Source: Novosphingobium sp. EMRT-2 (GTDB lineage: Bacteria; Pseudomonadota; Alphaproteobacteria; Sphingomonadales; Sphingomonadaceae). Taken from it: DNA of 44,815 nucleotides. Where the stretch lies: contig NZ_CP039698.1 of NCBI RefSeq assembly GCF_005145025.1, positions 1-44,815 of the forward strand, written 5' to 3'. The notes under the pieces were generated by a model that did no database searches, had not been told where the DNA came from, and worked only from the letters and a program-made list of their open reading frames with translations. How positions within the stretch are numbered: position 1 is the stretch's first letter; every line of letters begins with the position of its first letter. Of this stretch, positions 19,102 to 26,302 are shown in pieces. The position numbers were made by a program, and so were the translations under genes.

Positions 19102-19635
19102 ATGATGATGGTGTCGCTACCGCGAACGATTGGCACGGCCCTGGCCGGCGCGGCGCTAAGCGCGTCCACGCCCGCCCTGGCGTGCTCATGCATCCTGCCC
19201 GACAACATTGAGGCAGCGGGACGCGCGGCGTTCGCCAAAGCCGATCTTGTTGGTGAGTTGGAGATAGGGCGGGCACCGGTGACGGCACCGCGCAGTTTCT
19301 GGTGCGGGTCGGACGGAAGAGCGCGACCGTGGTTCAGGCCCGGACATAAGATCGAGCAGAGCCGCCCCGCGCGCGTTATCAGCGTCACGAAGGGCCGCGT
19401 CTCGGGACCAATCAGCATCCGCACCAGTCCGGTGATGAACATAGGGGGCCGGTGCGGCATGACCGGGAATAGCTGCCAGGTTTCTCTCGGCCGAAGCACC
19501 GTTCGGACCGGCCCCATGCTGTTTCGGCGCGTTGCGCCGGGCACCTACGAACCCTTGGACGTTTGCACCCAATCGGCGTTCACCACCTGGCTCGAACAGC
19601 GCCAGAAGCGTCGCGCACTCACGCAGACACGGTAA
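19102..19635 (+). CDS. Secreted six-cysteine protein, TIMP/NTR-like N-terminus
   Basis: A 177-residue exported protein. The signal peptide ends PALA|CSC, a good AXA signal-peptidase I site and a poor lipobox, giving a mature N-terminus C-S-C. After it comes AAFAKADLVGELEIG, which resembles the start of tissue inhibitors of metalloproteinases (CxC, then AF-x-ADVV). The mature chain has exactly six cysteines (28, 30, 68, 118, 125, 155), the number in a TIMP N-domain. In TIMPs the N-terminal cysteine chelates the protease zinc. The family call is inference from pattern only. It starts 47 bases after the serpin, same strand, without a clear ribosome-binding site; three consecutive ATGs make the exact start uncertain. 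Confidence 0.6.
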   Translation: MMMVSLPRTIGTALAGAALSASTPALACSCILPDNIEAAGRAAFAKADLVGELEIGRAPVTAPRSFWCGSDGRARPWFRPGHKIEQSRPARVISVTKGRVSGPISIRTSPVMNIGGRCGMTGNSCQVSLGRSTVRTGPMLFRRVAPGTYEPLDVCTQSAFTTWLEQRQKRRALTQTR

Positions 19636-19731
19636 CGATGCGAGGAACCATCGATTGCCTGAATCACCAGCGTGCCATTGATTCAGGAAAGTCGCCGGAC
19701 TTTGAGAGGCTTATTTTGTAGGCTCCGCGCC

Positions 19732-20016
19732 ATGAATGGCGCGAACCTGTCCTTGCCCGAGCCGATCGAGCTGGTGGCGCTCGATCCGGCGCGCAACATC
19801 CGCCGGCGCTACAGCATCACCGCGAGCCTCGATCTTTTCGGTATGATCGTTGTGGAAACCCGCTGGGGCCGGATCGGCTCACACGGCCAGGCCCAGCGGC
19901 ACGCCTTCGCCGATCGCGCGACGGCCGACCGCCACATTGCCGCGACCCTGCGGCGGCGCGGCACGGCCGAAACCCGGATCGGGGTGCCTTATGAGCTGGT
20001 GCCTACCGAGGTTTGA
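19732..20016 (+). CDS. WGR-domain protein
   Basis: A 94-residue protein consisting mainly of a WGR domain: RRYSITASLDLFGMIVVETR, then the signature TRWGRIGSHGQ and the following helix with ADRHIAATLRRR. WGR domains bind nucleic acid ends in PARPs. Short bacterial stand-alone versions are common on plasmids and of unknown role. The start is at MNGANLS (19732); an upstream in-frame ATG at 19672 is possible. Its 3' half is repeated 726 bases downstream as a remnant. Confidence 0.8.
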   Translation: MNGANLSLPEPIELVALDPARNIRRRYSITASLDLFGMIVVETRWGRIGSHGQAQRHAFADRATADRHIAATLRRRGTAETRIGVPYELVPTEV

Positions 20017-20070
20017 GCCGCCACCGTCAGTAGACCGTTGGCCGCTTCAAGAAACGGCCGAATGCTACGG
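19861..20070 (+). repeat. Direct repeat spanning WGR 3' half, copy 1
   Basis: Bases from cgctggggcc through the WGR stop and about 50 bases beyond recur at 20587-20795 with scattered substitutions. Together the repeats bracket the VOC gene. Confidence 0.8.
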
Positions 20071-20153
20071 CCCGCATCGAGTATCGCGATAATTGTTGCT
20101 GTAGAGCGGAGGACGCGCAAAGCTGCGTCTCCCGAAGCGGCGAAAGGTGCGAC

Positions 20154-20528
20154 ATGGCTACCGACAAGAAAGCACTCGGCGGACGGGGGACGGACTTATT
20201 CGCGGGCATTCCTGTTAATGACTTCAAGTCCTCGCTCGAATGGTATCAGCAACTATTCGGCGCGCCGCCGAGCTTCTTCCCCAACGACCGCGAAGCGGTT
20301 TGGGAGATCGCGCAGAACCGATGGGTCTATATCATCGTTCAGCCCGATCGTGCGGGCGGCTCGGTGCAGACGATCATGCTTGATGATCTTGAGGCGCAGA
20401 TCGAGCAAATCGCCGAACGTGGCATCCGTTTCAGCAAGGAGGAAACCCCGGCTGAGAATGTCCGCAAGGTGATGTATTACGATCCCGACGGCAACGAACT
20501 TGGACTCGGCCGAGCCCCTTCCGAATAA
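20154..20528 (+). CDS. VOC-superfamily (glyoxalase-like) protein
   Basis: A 124-residue single vicinal-oxygen-chelate fold: DLFAGIPVNDFKSSLEWYQQ opens the first beta-alpha unit, WVYIIVQPDRAGGS follows, and the end MYYDPDGNELGL is the typical last metal-ligand strand, with Glu in GNELG. Substrate is unknown; relatives include lyases, dioxygenases and antibiotic-binding proteins. The start ATG has GAAAGG upstream. It is flanked by a direct repeat of the WGR gene, so it may have arrived, or be lost, by recombination between repeats. Confidence 0.85.
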   Translation: MATDKKALGGRGTDLFAGIPVNDFKSSLEWYQQLFGAPPSFFPNDREAVWEIAQNRWVYIIVQPDRAGGSVQTIMLDDLEAQIEQIAERGIRFSKEETPAENVRKVMYYDPDGNELGLGRAPSE

Positions 20529-20586
20529 CGCGCGGCCGATCGAAACCGCTGGCGCGCTGCTGTTCGACCGACAGAGAAGGATGCGC

Positions 20587-20743
20587 CGCTGGGGCCGAAT
20601 CGGGGCACACGACCAAGCCCAACGGCACGCCTTCGCCGATCGCGCGACGGCCGACCGCGATATCGCCACGATCCTGCGGCGGCGCGGCACGGCCGAAACC
20701 CGGATCGGGGTGCCTTTACGAGCTGGTGCCTACCGAGGTTTGA
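20587..20743 (+). pseudogene. WGR gene remnant (3' half only)
   Basis: Encodes RRWGRIGAHDQAQRHAFADR and the following helix, closely like residues about 43-90 of the WGR protein at 19732-20016. It has no start region, and a one-base insertion near 20714 moves the last residues out of frame. It lies inside repeat copy 2. Confidence 0.75.
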
Positions 20744-20795
20744 GCCGCCACCGTCACGTCGGCTGCTTGGAATTGGCCGGTGCTACGGCCAGCAT
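20587..20795 (+). repeat. Direct repeat spanning WGR 3' half, copy 2
   Basis: Partner of 19861-20070; the similarity fades after about 20795. Confidence 0.75.
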
Positions 20796-20804
20796 GTTGC
20801 CGGC

Positions 20805-21098
20805 TCAAGCGGCGCATCCTCTCCTGGACGACAGCCCTGACGACCATCGGCCGACCGTAGCGCTCCGCATTCTAGCTGAAAATGGTTCAGCAGGACAGGA
20901 TGCCGGCGGACCCTTGCACGTCGGGCGTTCGCCTGTGAGCGCTACGGCAGCGATGGTCATGGCGCGCTCGCGTCGAAATGGGCGTTCTGGGAAAGCCTCG
21001 CGCCAGATCTTTTCGGCCATTGATGCAAGCTCCTGCGGTGTCGGCGGCCGAGCTTCACGAATGCACGCTATCAAGGCGCGCGGGAACAGACGCTCCAT
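20805..21098 (-). CDS. Small hypothetical protein divergent from sigma factor
   Basis: A 97-residue protein starting MERLFPRALIACIREARPPT, with ELASMAEKIWREAFPE and RAMTIAAVALTG after it. No family is recognised. The first 60 residues look like a real helical domain; the rest is low in hydrophobic order and could be a degenerate end. The start at 21098 has GGAGAG six bases upstream, which is why it is preferred over the long upstream extension antisense to the sigma factor. It is transcribed away from the sigma gene. Confidence 0.55.
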   Translation of the reverse strand: MERLFPRALIACIREARPPTPQELASMAEKIWREAFPERPFRRERAMTIAAVALTGERPTCKGPPASCPAEPFSARMRSATVGRWSSGLSSRRGCAA

Positions 21099-21251
21099 CG
21101 TCTCTCTCCGATTGCGATATGGGAGCCCTATAGCACGGATGCAGCCCTGATCGATCGTGACGGGACGAAGCGGGCCTTGAAGCGGTCTGGCCGGCAACAT
21201 CGGCGGCTCGCGTGCCCTATATCGGGCAGGAGAGCCCTGCCCGGAGATGAG

Positions 21252-21884
21252 ATGCCGCCCGCTGCGCCTGCCCGTGTTCCTTTGCCGATCGCCATGCCCG
21301 ATGATGAGTTCGGTGCCGCGTTGCTTGAGCAGGCAGCCGCGCTTAGCGCCTATGCCCGGCGACTGACCGGAGGCGGCGCGGACGCCGACGATCTCTTGCA
21401 GGACACCATGCTTCGGTGCTGGACCGCGCGCGCCAGCTTTACGGCCGGAACAAGCCTTGCCGCCTGGGCTCGAACCGTGATGAAGAACAGCTTCCTCACC
21501 GGCCGCCGCCGCGCCCGCTTTCATGCGGACTTGCCCGAGGATGCGCGCGACCGGATGCTGAAGGTGGATGAGACCCAGAGCCTCGCCATCTGGCTGCGCG
21601 ATACGGATTGGGCGCTCGGCGAACTCCCGCCCCACCAACGCGAGGCGGTTCTGCTGGCGAGCCAAGGCGTGTCCATCGAGGACGGAGCGGCGCAGCTCGG
21701 CATTGCCGCAGGCACGTTCAAGAGCCGCATCGCACGTGGGCGGACTCGGCTGCGCGCCCTCATCGAGGAACGATCGACGCCGCTGCTGGCCGACAGAACC
21801 GACCGCGATACGCCTCCGCCAGCGGTCAAGCGGCCCATCCACCTGCGGAAAAAGCGCGACTGGCGGGGCGTCAAGATCGGCTGA
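21252..21884 (+). CDS. EcfG-like ECF sigma factor
   Basis: A 210-residue ECF sigma factor. Region 2 runs from ALLEQAAALSAYARRLTG through DADDLLQDTMLRCWTAR to TVMKNSFLTGRRRARF. Region 4 is LGELPPHQREAVLLASQGVS with the helix-turn-helix AAQLGIAAGTFKSRIARGR. The MPDDEF opening and the DDLLQDT motif resemble EcfG, the general stress response sigma of Alphaproteobacteria. A basic tail of about 40 residues follows region 4. The start at 21252 (MPPAAP) has CCGGAGATGAG upstream; longer versions lack one. No NepR or PhyR gene is adjacent, so it would depend on chromosomal regulators or act freely. Confidence 0.88.
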   Translation: MPPAAPARVPLPIAMPDDEFGAALLEQAAALSAYARRLTGGGADADDLLQDTMLRCWTARASFTAGTSLAAWARTVMKNSFLTGRRRARFHADLPEDARDRMLKVDETQSLAIWLRDTDWALGELPPHQREAVLLASQGVSIEDGAAQLGIAAGTFKSRIARGRTRLRALIEERSTPLLADRTDRDTPPPAVKRPIHLRKKRDWRGVKIG

Positions 21885-21949
21885 TCCCCGGTGCGCCTGT
21901 CGGCTTATTGCTTTTCTTAACAGTTTGCCGGTAGCGTGCGCGCACCTGC

Positions 21950-22108
21950 GGAGACGCGGGTGGAGGCGTGGAAACCTCCTGAAACACGAGCCGGTCGAGC
22001 TTCATCGACCGGGTGGCGGGCGCGCATGTCCAAGCCACCCGGCCAAAGGCGTCCGCGCCTGACGTGTTTCAGGTTTCCAACACCCGGTTCAGTGGCCGGC
22101 ACGTCTCC
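21950..22108. other. Multibranched inverted-repeat structure (possible structured RNA or ssDNA site)
   Basis: A long interrupted stem closes around three hairpins. Stem: 21950-21956 with 22102-22108 (GGAGACG/CGTCTCC), 21958-21962 with 22081-22085 (GGGTG/CACCC), 21969-21977 with 22071-22079 (TGGAAACCT/AGGTTTCCA), 21981-21988 with 22063-22070 (GAAACACG/CGTGTTTC). Hairpins inside: 21991-22012 (8-base stem), 22013-22038 (GTGGC/GCCAC) and 22047-22060 (AGGCG/CGCCT, loop TCCG). All listed pairs are Watson-Crick, so either strand folds. It lies between the sigma and GGDEF genes and matches no RNA class I can recognise. Confidence 0.7.
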
Positions 22109-22190
22109 GAAATGGGGCGTGCCGCCGGCTGCACAGGAACACTTGGGGCGGGAATGAGCTTGGAGAACCTTTTGACCGAGTAGGACATGC

Positions 22191-23108
22191 GTGAGTAGTC
22201 ATCTGCCTGTCGGCCGCCTCGCCGATCGTCTTCATTCCCTGCCGCGCGAACGCGCCTGGTTCGCGATCCTCCTCAGCGTCACGGCGCTTGCGCTGGCGGA
22301 CGCACATTTTCCCCGGATAGGTCTCGCGCCCTTCTATATCCCGATCGTCTGCGCCGCCTGCTGGGCGCTGGGTAGCCGCGCCGGCTATCTGGTGGCGATC
22401 GTCGCGGCGGTCCTCGCCGTCGTCCCGCATCTCGCCGAGTTGCCAGGGCTTTCCCCCGCCCTGCTGGGGGCGAGGATGGCCGTGCGCGCCGTCACCTATG
22501 TTTTCGTCGCCGCCATTATTCTCAGCTTTCGCCGGTCCTTCGACCGGGAGCACCATCTGGCGGCGCGCGACCGCATGACCGATGCGCTCAACAAGGAGAC
22601 GTTCCGCGAGCGCGTGATCCATCGTCTCGATCCAGCGGTGCCTGCCCGGCAATCCTTCCTGCTCGCGATCCTTGATCTCGACGATTTCAAGGGCATCAAC
22701 AACCGCCACGGCCATGTTGCCGGGGACGAGGTGCTGCGCACCTTCGCACAGGGCGCGCGGAAGATCATCCGGCACGAGGATGATTTCGGGCGGATTGGCG
22801 GCGACGAGTTCGCCTTTTTGCTTCCCGTCCATTCGGCCGAGGAAGGGGTGTATTTCGCCCGTTTGCTCCACAAGCGCCTGTCATCGGTTCTGGCCGGCAC
22901 GCCTTATCCGGTGACGTGCAGCATGGGCGCGCTGCTGATTCAGCCTGATACCCCGCGTGACGAACCCTCGTTGATGCACGCGGTCGATCAGCTCATGTAC
23001 GCGGTCAAGCGCGCCGGGAAAAACGCCGTGGAGATCGGCCGCGGAACGATTGACCGGGGCCGGGACACCCCTGTTCCGTCCAGGCTCCGGGTGATGGGAA
23101 CCACATAA
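22191..23108 (+). CDS. Membrane diguanylate cyclase (GGDEF)
   Basis: A 305-residue protein that should make cyclic di-GMP from GTP. The N-terminal 115 residues carry about four hydrophobic segments (a MASE-like sensor), e.g. FAILLSVTALALADAHF and YLVAIVAAVLAVV. The GGDEF domain has ILDLDDFKGINNRHGHVAGD and an intact RIGGDEF active site. RHED five residues before GGDEF is a complete inhibitory I-site, so product inhibition is expected. No EAL domain is present. The start is GTG at 22191 with GTAGGA upstream; the nearby ATG is out of frame. It follows the multibranched structure by 82 bases. Confidence 0.9.
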   Translation: MSSHLPVGRLADRLHSLPRERAWFAILLSVTALALADAHFPRIGLAPFYIPIVCAACWALGSRAGYLVAIVAAVLAVVPHLAELPGLSPALLGARMAVRAVTYVFVAAIILSFRRSFDREHHLAARDRMTDALNKETFRERVIHRLDPAVPARQSFLLAILDLDDFKGINNRHGHVAGDEVLRTFAQGARKIIRHEDDFGRIGGDEFAFLLPVHSAEEGVYFARLLHKRLSSVLAGTPYPVTCSMGALLIQPDTPRDEPSLMHAVDQLMYAVKRAGKNAVEIGRGTIDRGRDTPVPSRLRVMGTT

Positions 23109-23197
23109 CGGGCGAGCAGCCGGACAAGGCTCATCCGAGCGAAGGGTGGAGCTTTCGTGGTCTGGCTACAGTTCACATCCCTTCGCAGGAGAGACGC

Positions 23198-23398
23198 ATG
23201 GACGAGCGGGCACAGGAGATCGCAACTGCGATCAGCCTCATGAAGAGGGCGATGGCTTCGCTCGACAAGGCCGACGAGCGCGGCAATGTCGCCGTGCACC
23301 TTCAAGCGGCACTTGACGCGGCCGAGGACAAGTCCCCCGAGCAGCAACGCGCCGAAGCCGCTGCCCTTGAGGCGCGGCTGTTCCCTCCTGAGGAATGA
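23198..23398 (+). CDS. Small helical hypothetical protein
   Basis: A 66-residue acidic, alanine-rich helical protein (AQEIATAISLMKRAMASLDK, then HLQAALDAAED) with a strong ribosome-binding site (AGGAGAGACGC) before ATG. I do not recognise a family. The repeated helical pattern suggests a helical hairpin. It lies alone between the GGDEF gene and a convergent response regulator gene. Confidence 0.7.
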   Translation: MDERAQEIATAISLMKRAMASLDKADERGNVAVHLQAALDAAEDKSPEQQRAEAAALEARLFPPEE

Positions 23399-23519
23399 CT
23401 GTGCAGTCACTCGATGCTTGCTGCCGGAAGCGGGAATAGGAGCCCCTATGGTCCATTGGTCCCTTGGCCTGTCCCATCAGGCCAAAGTCCTTGCGACCCG
23501 AGGGGGCGCGTCGGCCTAG

Positions 23520-23888
23520 CTATGCGGGATCGAGCGCGCGGCAGAGCGCGCTGATCAGAAACTCGCCCGAGGCGGGCTTATGGCAGATCGGCCGCGAGGC
23601 GTGGACAGCCGGGATCATGCTGGCCGCGCCCGTGGCGAAGATGAAGGGCACGCCGCGCCGGTCCAGTTCGTCCGCAATCGGAAACGAGGTTTCGGAGCCA
23701 AGTTGCACATCGAGGCTGGCGACATGAGGCGAAGAGTCCAGCGCCGCGAGGGCGTCCCGCACGCAATCGACAGGGCCGACGACTTCCGCGCCGGCATCGG
23801 ATATTATCTCAACCAGCGTGGCCGCGACCCAATAATCATCTTCGACAACCAGCACGCGAAGGCCGCTGATCCCGTCTCGTGTAGTCAT
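23520..23888 (-). CDS. Single-domain response regulator
   Basis: A 122-residue receiver domain with no output domain. It has acidic pocket residues in VLVVEDDY near 12-19, the phospho-acceptor Asp in VASLDVQLG near residue 60, a Thr/Ala switch region in FIFATGAA, and the conserved Lys in CHKPAS near 104. It is divergent from the HWE-like kinase gene 140 bases away, its probable partner. Such stand-alone receivers act as phosphate shuttles or sinks in alphaproteobacterial stress signalling. Confidence 0.88.
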   Translation of the reverse strand: MTTRDGISGLRVLVVEDDYWVAATLVEIISDAGAEVVGPVDCVRDALAALDSSPHVASLDVQLGSETSFPIADELDRRGVPFIFATGAASMIPAVHASRPICHKPASGEFLISALCRALDPA

Positions 23889-24029
23889 GTCGCACCAAGC
23901 ATTTACGCAGCCGTTCTACCGACCAGCGCAACAACGCGGCGTCTGGCTCTGTGCTCCACGCGGAGGTGCAAAATGTTCGTCTTAGGCGATCGATTGATCT
24001 AAGTAGCCGGGTAGGGGGCGCGTAGAGTT

Positions 24030-24632
24030 ATGGTCGATACTGAAACCCGGATTCGCGAGCTTGAGCATCGGTTCAGGAACATTCTCACTATCGTTCGATC
24101 CCTTGTCAGCCAGAGCTTGCAGGCGGCCGATTCGATCGAAGACGCCCGATCTACCATTGACGAGCGATTGGCGGCGCTGGGCAACGCGACCGAGCAGCTT
24201 CTATCTCACAACTGGCAGGCGGCGCCCCTGCCCGCGCTCGCAGAAAACGCGTTGGGCCATTTCACCCTCTACGCGGAGCGGCTTCGCCTCAACGGCCCCA
24301 CGGTGACGATCGGCCCCAAGGCGGCGATGACGTTGACCCTCGCCTTTCACGAGCTGGCGACGAACGCGATAAAATATGGTGCGCTGTCCAACGAAACGGG
24401 CACGATCGAGCTGACCTGGAAAGTGCTGGGGTCGGGCACCGAGGCCGAGCTTTGGATGCAATGGGCCGACTGTGGCGGCCCGCCGGTCGTCAAGCCCGAG
24501 CGGCGGGGCTTTGGATCGCGGCTGATATGCACGGCCGTAAGCCGCAGCTTGCGCGGCCATGCCGAGATGGAATTTCCCGCCTCGGGCGTCGTGTGGACCT
24601 TGCTCGCTCCTCTGGCTGCGGTCGAGCTATGA
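24030..24632 (+). CDS. HWE/HisKA_2-type histidine kinase, no sensor domain
   Basis: A 200-residue minimal kinase. The H-box is ELEHRFRNILTIVRSL with His13 as the probable phosphorylation site. The N-box is LAFHELATNAIKYGAL, and the G-box region has GGPPV and GFGSRLI. The order and the AIKYGAL motif are those of HWE-family kinases common in Sphingomonadaceae. The family's WxE motif reads WAD here. It has no transmembrane or PAS domain, so it is cytosolic and probably receives signal from a partner. It is divergent from the single-domain response regulator. Confidence 0.87.
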   Translation: MVDTETRIRELEHRFRNILTIVRSLVSQSLQAADSIEDARSTIDERLAALGNATEQLLSHNWQAAPLPALAENALGHFTLYAERLRLNGPTVTIGPKAAMTLTLAFHELATNAIKYGALSNETGTIELTWKVLGSGTEAELWMQWADCGGPPVVKPERRGFGSRLICTAVSRSLRGHAEMEFPASGVVWTLLAPLAAVEL

Positions 24633-24779
24633 TCGAATCCGGATACGGGATACCCCGCCGCTAAGCCTTGGGTTCATCGCACATGCCTGTCTCTCCGGCC
24701 CACGCTTCTTGCCCCACTGGATCCCTCTCGCCACTTTGATCGTCTCTTTTATCAGGGTCTGAATCCGGAGCACGTCTGT

Positions 24780-25226
24780 ATGTCCAAACCGCTCTCCCCC
24801 GAAACAATGGCTTTGGTGAAAGCTACGGCGCCTGCGCTCCAGCAGCACGGCGTGGAGATCACTACGCGCATGTATCAGCGCTTGTTCGTCGATCCGGAGA
24901 TCAAGGCGCTGTTCGACATGGCCGCGCACGAATCCGGCGCGCAGCCTAAACGGCTAGCGGCCGCGATCCTCGCCTTCGCGCAGAACGTCGATAAGCTCGA
25001 CGTGCTGAAACCCGCGATCGAGCGCATCGCCGCGCGCCATGTCGAGACCCATATCAAGCCCGAACATTATCCTGCGGTCGCCAATGCGCTGCTGCCGGCG
25101 ATCCGCGACATATTGGGCGAGGCGGCAACCGATGAGATTCTGAACGCCTGGGGGGAGGCCTACTGGTTCCTGGCCGATATCCTTATCAACCGTGAGGCGC
25201 AGCTCTACCAGACCGAGGCGGCATGA
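24780..25226 (+). CDS. Single-domain bacterial haemoglobin (flavohaemoglobin-like globin)
   Basis: A 148-residue globin like Vitreoscilla haemoglobin and the haem domain of flavohaemoglobins, without a reductase domain. Visible family marks are the B-helix tyrosine in TTRMYQRLFVDPE, the QPKRLAAAILAFA E-helix, and the proximal histidine in ARHVETHIKPEHYPAV. It should bind O2 or NO and help against hypoxia or nitrosative stress. The start is at ATG 24780, with GGAG 12 bases upstream. Confidence 0.9.
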   Translation: MSKPLSPETMALVKATAPALQQHGVEITTRMYQRLFVDPEIKALFDMAAHESGAQPKRLAAAILAFAQNVDKLDVLKPAIERIAARHVETHIKPEHYPAVANALLPAIRDILGEAATDEILNAWGEAYWFLADILINREAQLYQTEAA

Positions 25227-25306
25227 TCGCCGCAGCGGACTACTCCTCCCAAAGGATGTGAGAAGCCGGTCCTAAAACTGGTGGCCAATGCGGCCAGCCA
25301 AGATGC

Positions 25307-25630
25307 TCATTGTTCGACGCCATTTGCGAGTTTCAGAAGCTTGGTCTCGATGCCTTTCAGGCCGGCAATGGCCTCATGGTCGGCGACTGACCAACCATCG
25401 CTTTTTGCGTCTTCTTGGTTCCGCTGCATCCTTGCGATGATCGAGGCTGCCTCATACACCTCTTTCGCCCCGCCGTGACCACCAACATCGAGTTGGTGCG
25501 CGAGCGTCGTGAGGCGATCCACAAAGTTCGTCCGGCCTGCGGCGCCAGTGCTGCGGGCGAGAGCCTTCGGCCCTGCTTTGAGGGCGTCTCCCAAGGTTTT
25601 CAGCGCTTCATGATGAGGGGAATCGGACAC
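25307..25630 (-). CDS. Hypothetical cytosolic protein
   Basis: A 107-residue soluble, helical protein from a GTG start (MSDSPHHEALKTLGDALKAG) with LTTLAHQLDVGGHGGAKEVY and IIARMQRNQEDAKSDGWSVA later. No family is recognised. GGAG lies upstream of the start. It is in the same direction as the PRC-barrel gene but separated from it by a terminator-like hairpin. Confidence 0.6.
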   Translation of the reverse strand: MSDSPHHEALKTLGDALKAGPKALARSTGAAGRTNFVDRLTTLAHQLDVGGHGGAKEVYEAASIIARMQRNQEDAKSDGWSVADHEAIAGLKGIETKLLKLANGVEQ

Positions 25631-25674
25631 GGCAGCTCCGAGGGATCGTCATCATCGTTCATAATCACGAAAGC

Positions 25675-25705
25675 GGAGGGACGACGGGTTCCCCGCCGTC
25701 CCTCC
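25675..25705 (-). terminator. Terminator-like hairpin after PRC-barrel gene
   Basis: A nine-base perfect stem GGAGGGACG/CGTCCCTCC (25675-25683 with 25697-25705). On the minus strand it falls just after the stop of the PRC-barrel gene, followed by a short T run (gcttt). Confidence 0.6.
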
Positions 25706-25708
25706 GTC

Positions 25709-26080
25709 TCAGATGGGATAGGTCGAGCCGTAATAGCCATAGACCTGCTCGCCATAGGCCCGATCGAAGGCGGGTTCCTCGCCCGCCCGATAGCGCGGCG
25801 CGCCTTCGAGCCGTTCCTTCGTCAGATCGACGACATAGCCGCCCTGGTTCGTATCATAGGTGAGCTGGTCCCAAGGCAGCGGATGATATTCCTCGCCGAT
25901 GCCGAGGAAGCCGCCAAAGGACATGACCGCATATTCGACGCGGCCCGCGCGCTTATCGACCATGAAGTTGTAAACCGAGCCGAGCCGGTTGCCATTGCGG
26001 TCGTAGACCGCCGTGCCCTCGACCTTGTTGGAGGCGATCAGTCGGTTGGTTTCATCGGTAGCGATGTTGGTGTCTGCCAT
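25709..26080 (-). CDS. PRC-barrel domain stress protein
   Basis: A 123-residue protein with a PRC-barrel: LIASNKVEGTAVYDRNGNRL, VYNFMVDKRAGRVEYAVMSF, GEEYHPLPWDQLTYD and GGYVVDLTKERLEGAP are the usual strands, with a tyrosine-rich tail. Such stand-alone proteins are typical stress-induced genes in sphingomonads and rhizobia. The start has AAAGGAG upstream. A promoter resembling the EcfG type lies 27-51 bases ahead, linking it to the sigma factor on this plasmid. Confidence 0.85.
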   Translation of the reverse strand: MADTNIATDETNRLIASNKVEGTAVYDRNGNRLGSVYNFMVDKRAGRVEYAVMSFGGFLGIGEEYHPLPWDQLTYDTNQGGYVVDLTKERLEGAPRYRAGEEPAFDRAYGEQVYGYYGSTYPI

Positions 26081-26106
26081 TTTGGAGTCTCCTTTCGTTT
26101 AAGGAG

Positions 26107-26131
26107 AACGACACAGCCCTGATGGGTTTCC
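26107..26131 (-). promoter_or_regulatory. EcfG-like promoter of the PRC-barrel gene
   Basis: On the minus strand GGAAA, 16 bases, CGTT. The known EcfG consensus is GGAAC-N16/17-CGTT, so one base of the -35 differs. The position upstream of a stress gene fits. Confidence 0.5.
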
Positions 26132-26220
26132 GGCGAAATCGAGCAATGGGTGGCGCAGAACGATAGAGCGGGCGAGCGCCTTCAATTTGACGGCATCCCC
26201 CAGATGACTAGCGGGCGCTC

Positions 26221-26302
26221 TGATCCAAAAATCACAAGTTTTGCATCACTCGGAAAAGCGAGAAAATCCGCGCCCTTCCCTGATGCAAAAATCTGATGCA
26301 GA
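26221..26302. other. Candidate res (resolution) site
   Basis: A 28-base unit at 26221-26248 has inverted arms tgatccaaaa and ttttgcatca (9 of 10 match), the length of a Tn3-type res subsite I. A related arm tgatgcaaaa recurs at 26281-26290, and ctgatgca follows. It lies directly upstream of the resolvase start, as res sites do. Confidence 0.6.

Noticed and set aside
20500..21150. 216-codon plus-strand frame joining the WGR remnant to downstream sequence
   Set aside because: Only the WGR fragment is protein-like; the remainder is antisense to the better supported minus-strand gene at 20805-21098.
21950..22108. Cobalamin or c-di-GMP riboswitch
   Set aside because: A gccactg string on the minus strand and the GGDEF neighbour prompted the idea, but the conserved cores and stem order of those riboswitches are not present.
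22136..22161. EcfG promoter (GGAAC-N17-GCTT) before the GGDEF gene
   Set aside because: The -10 part does not match CGTT, so it was not listed as a promoter.
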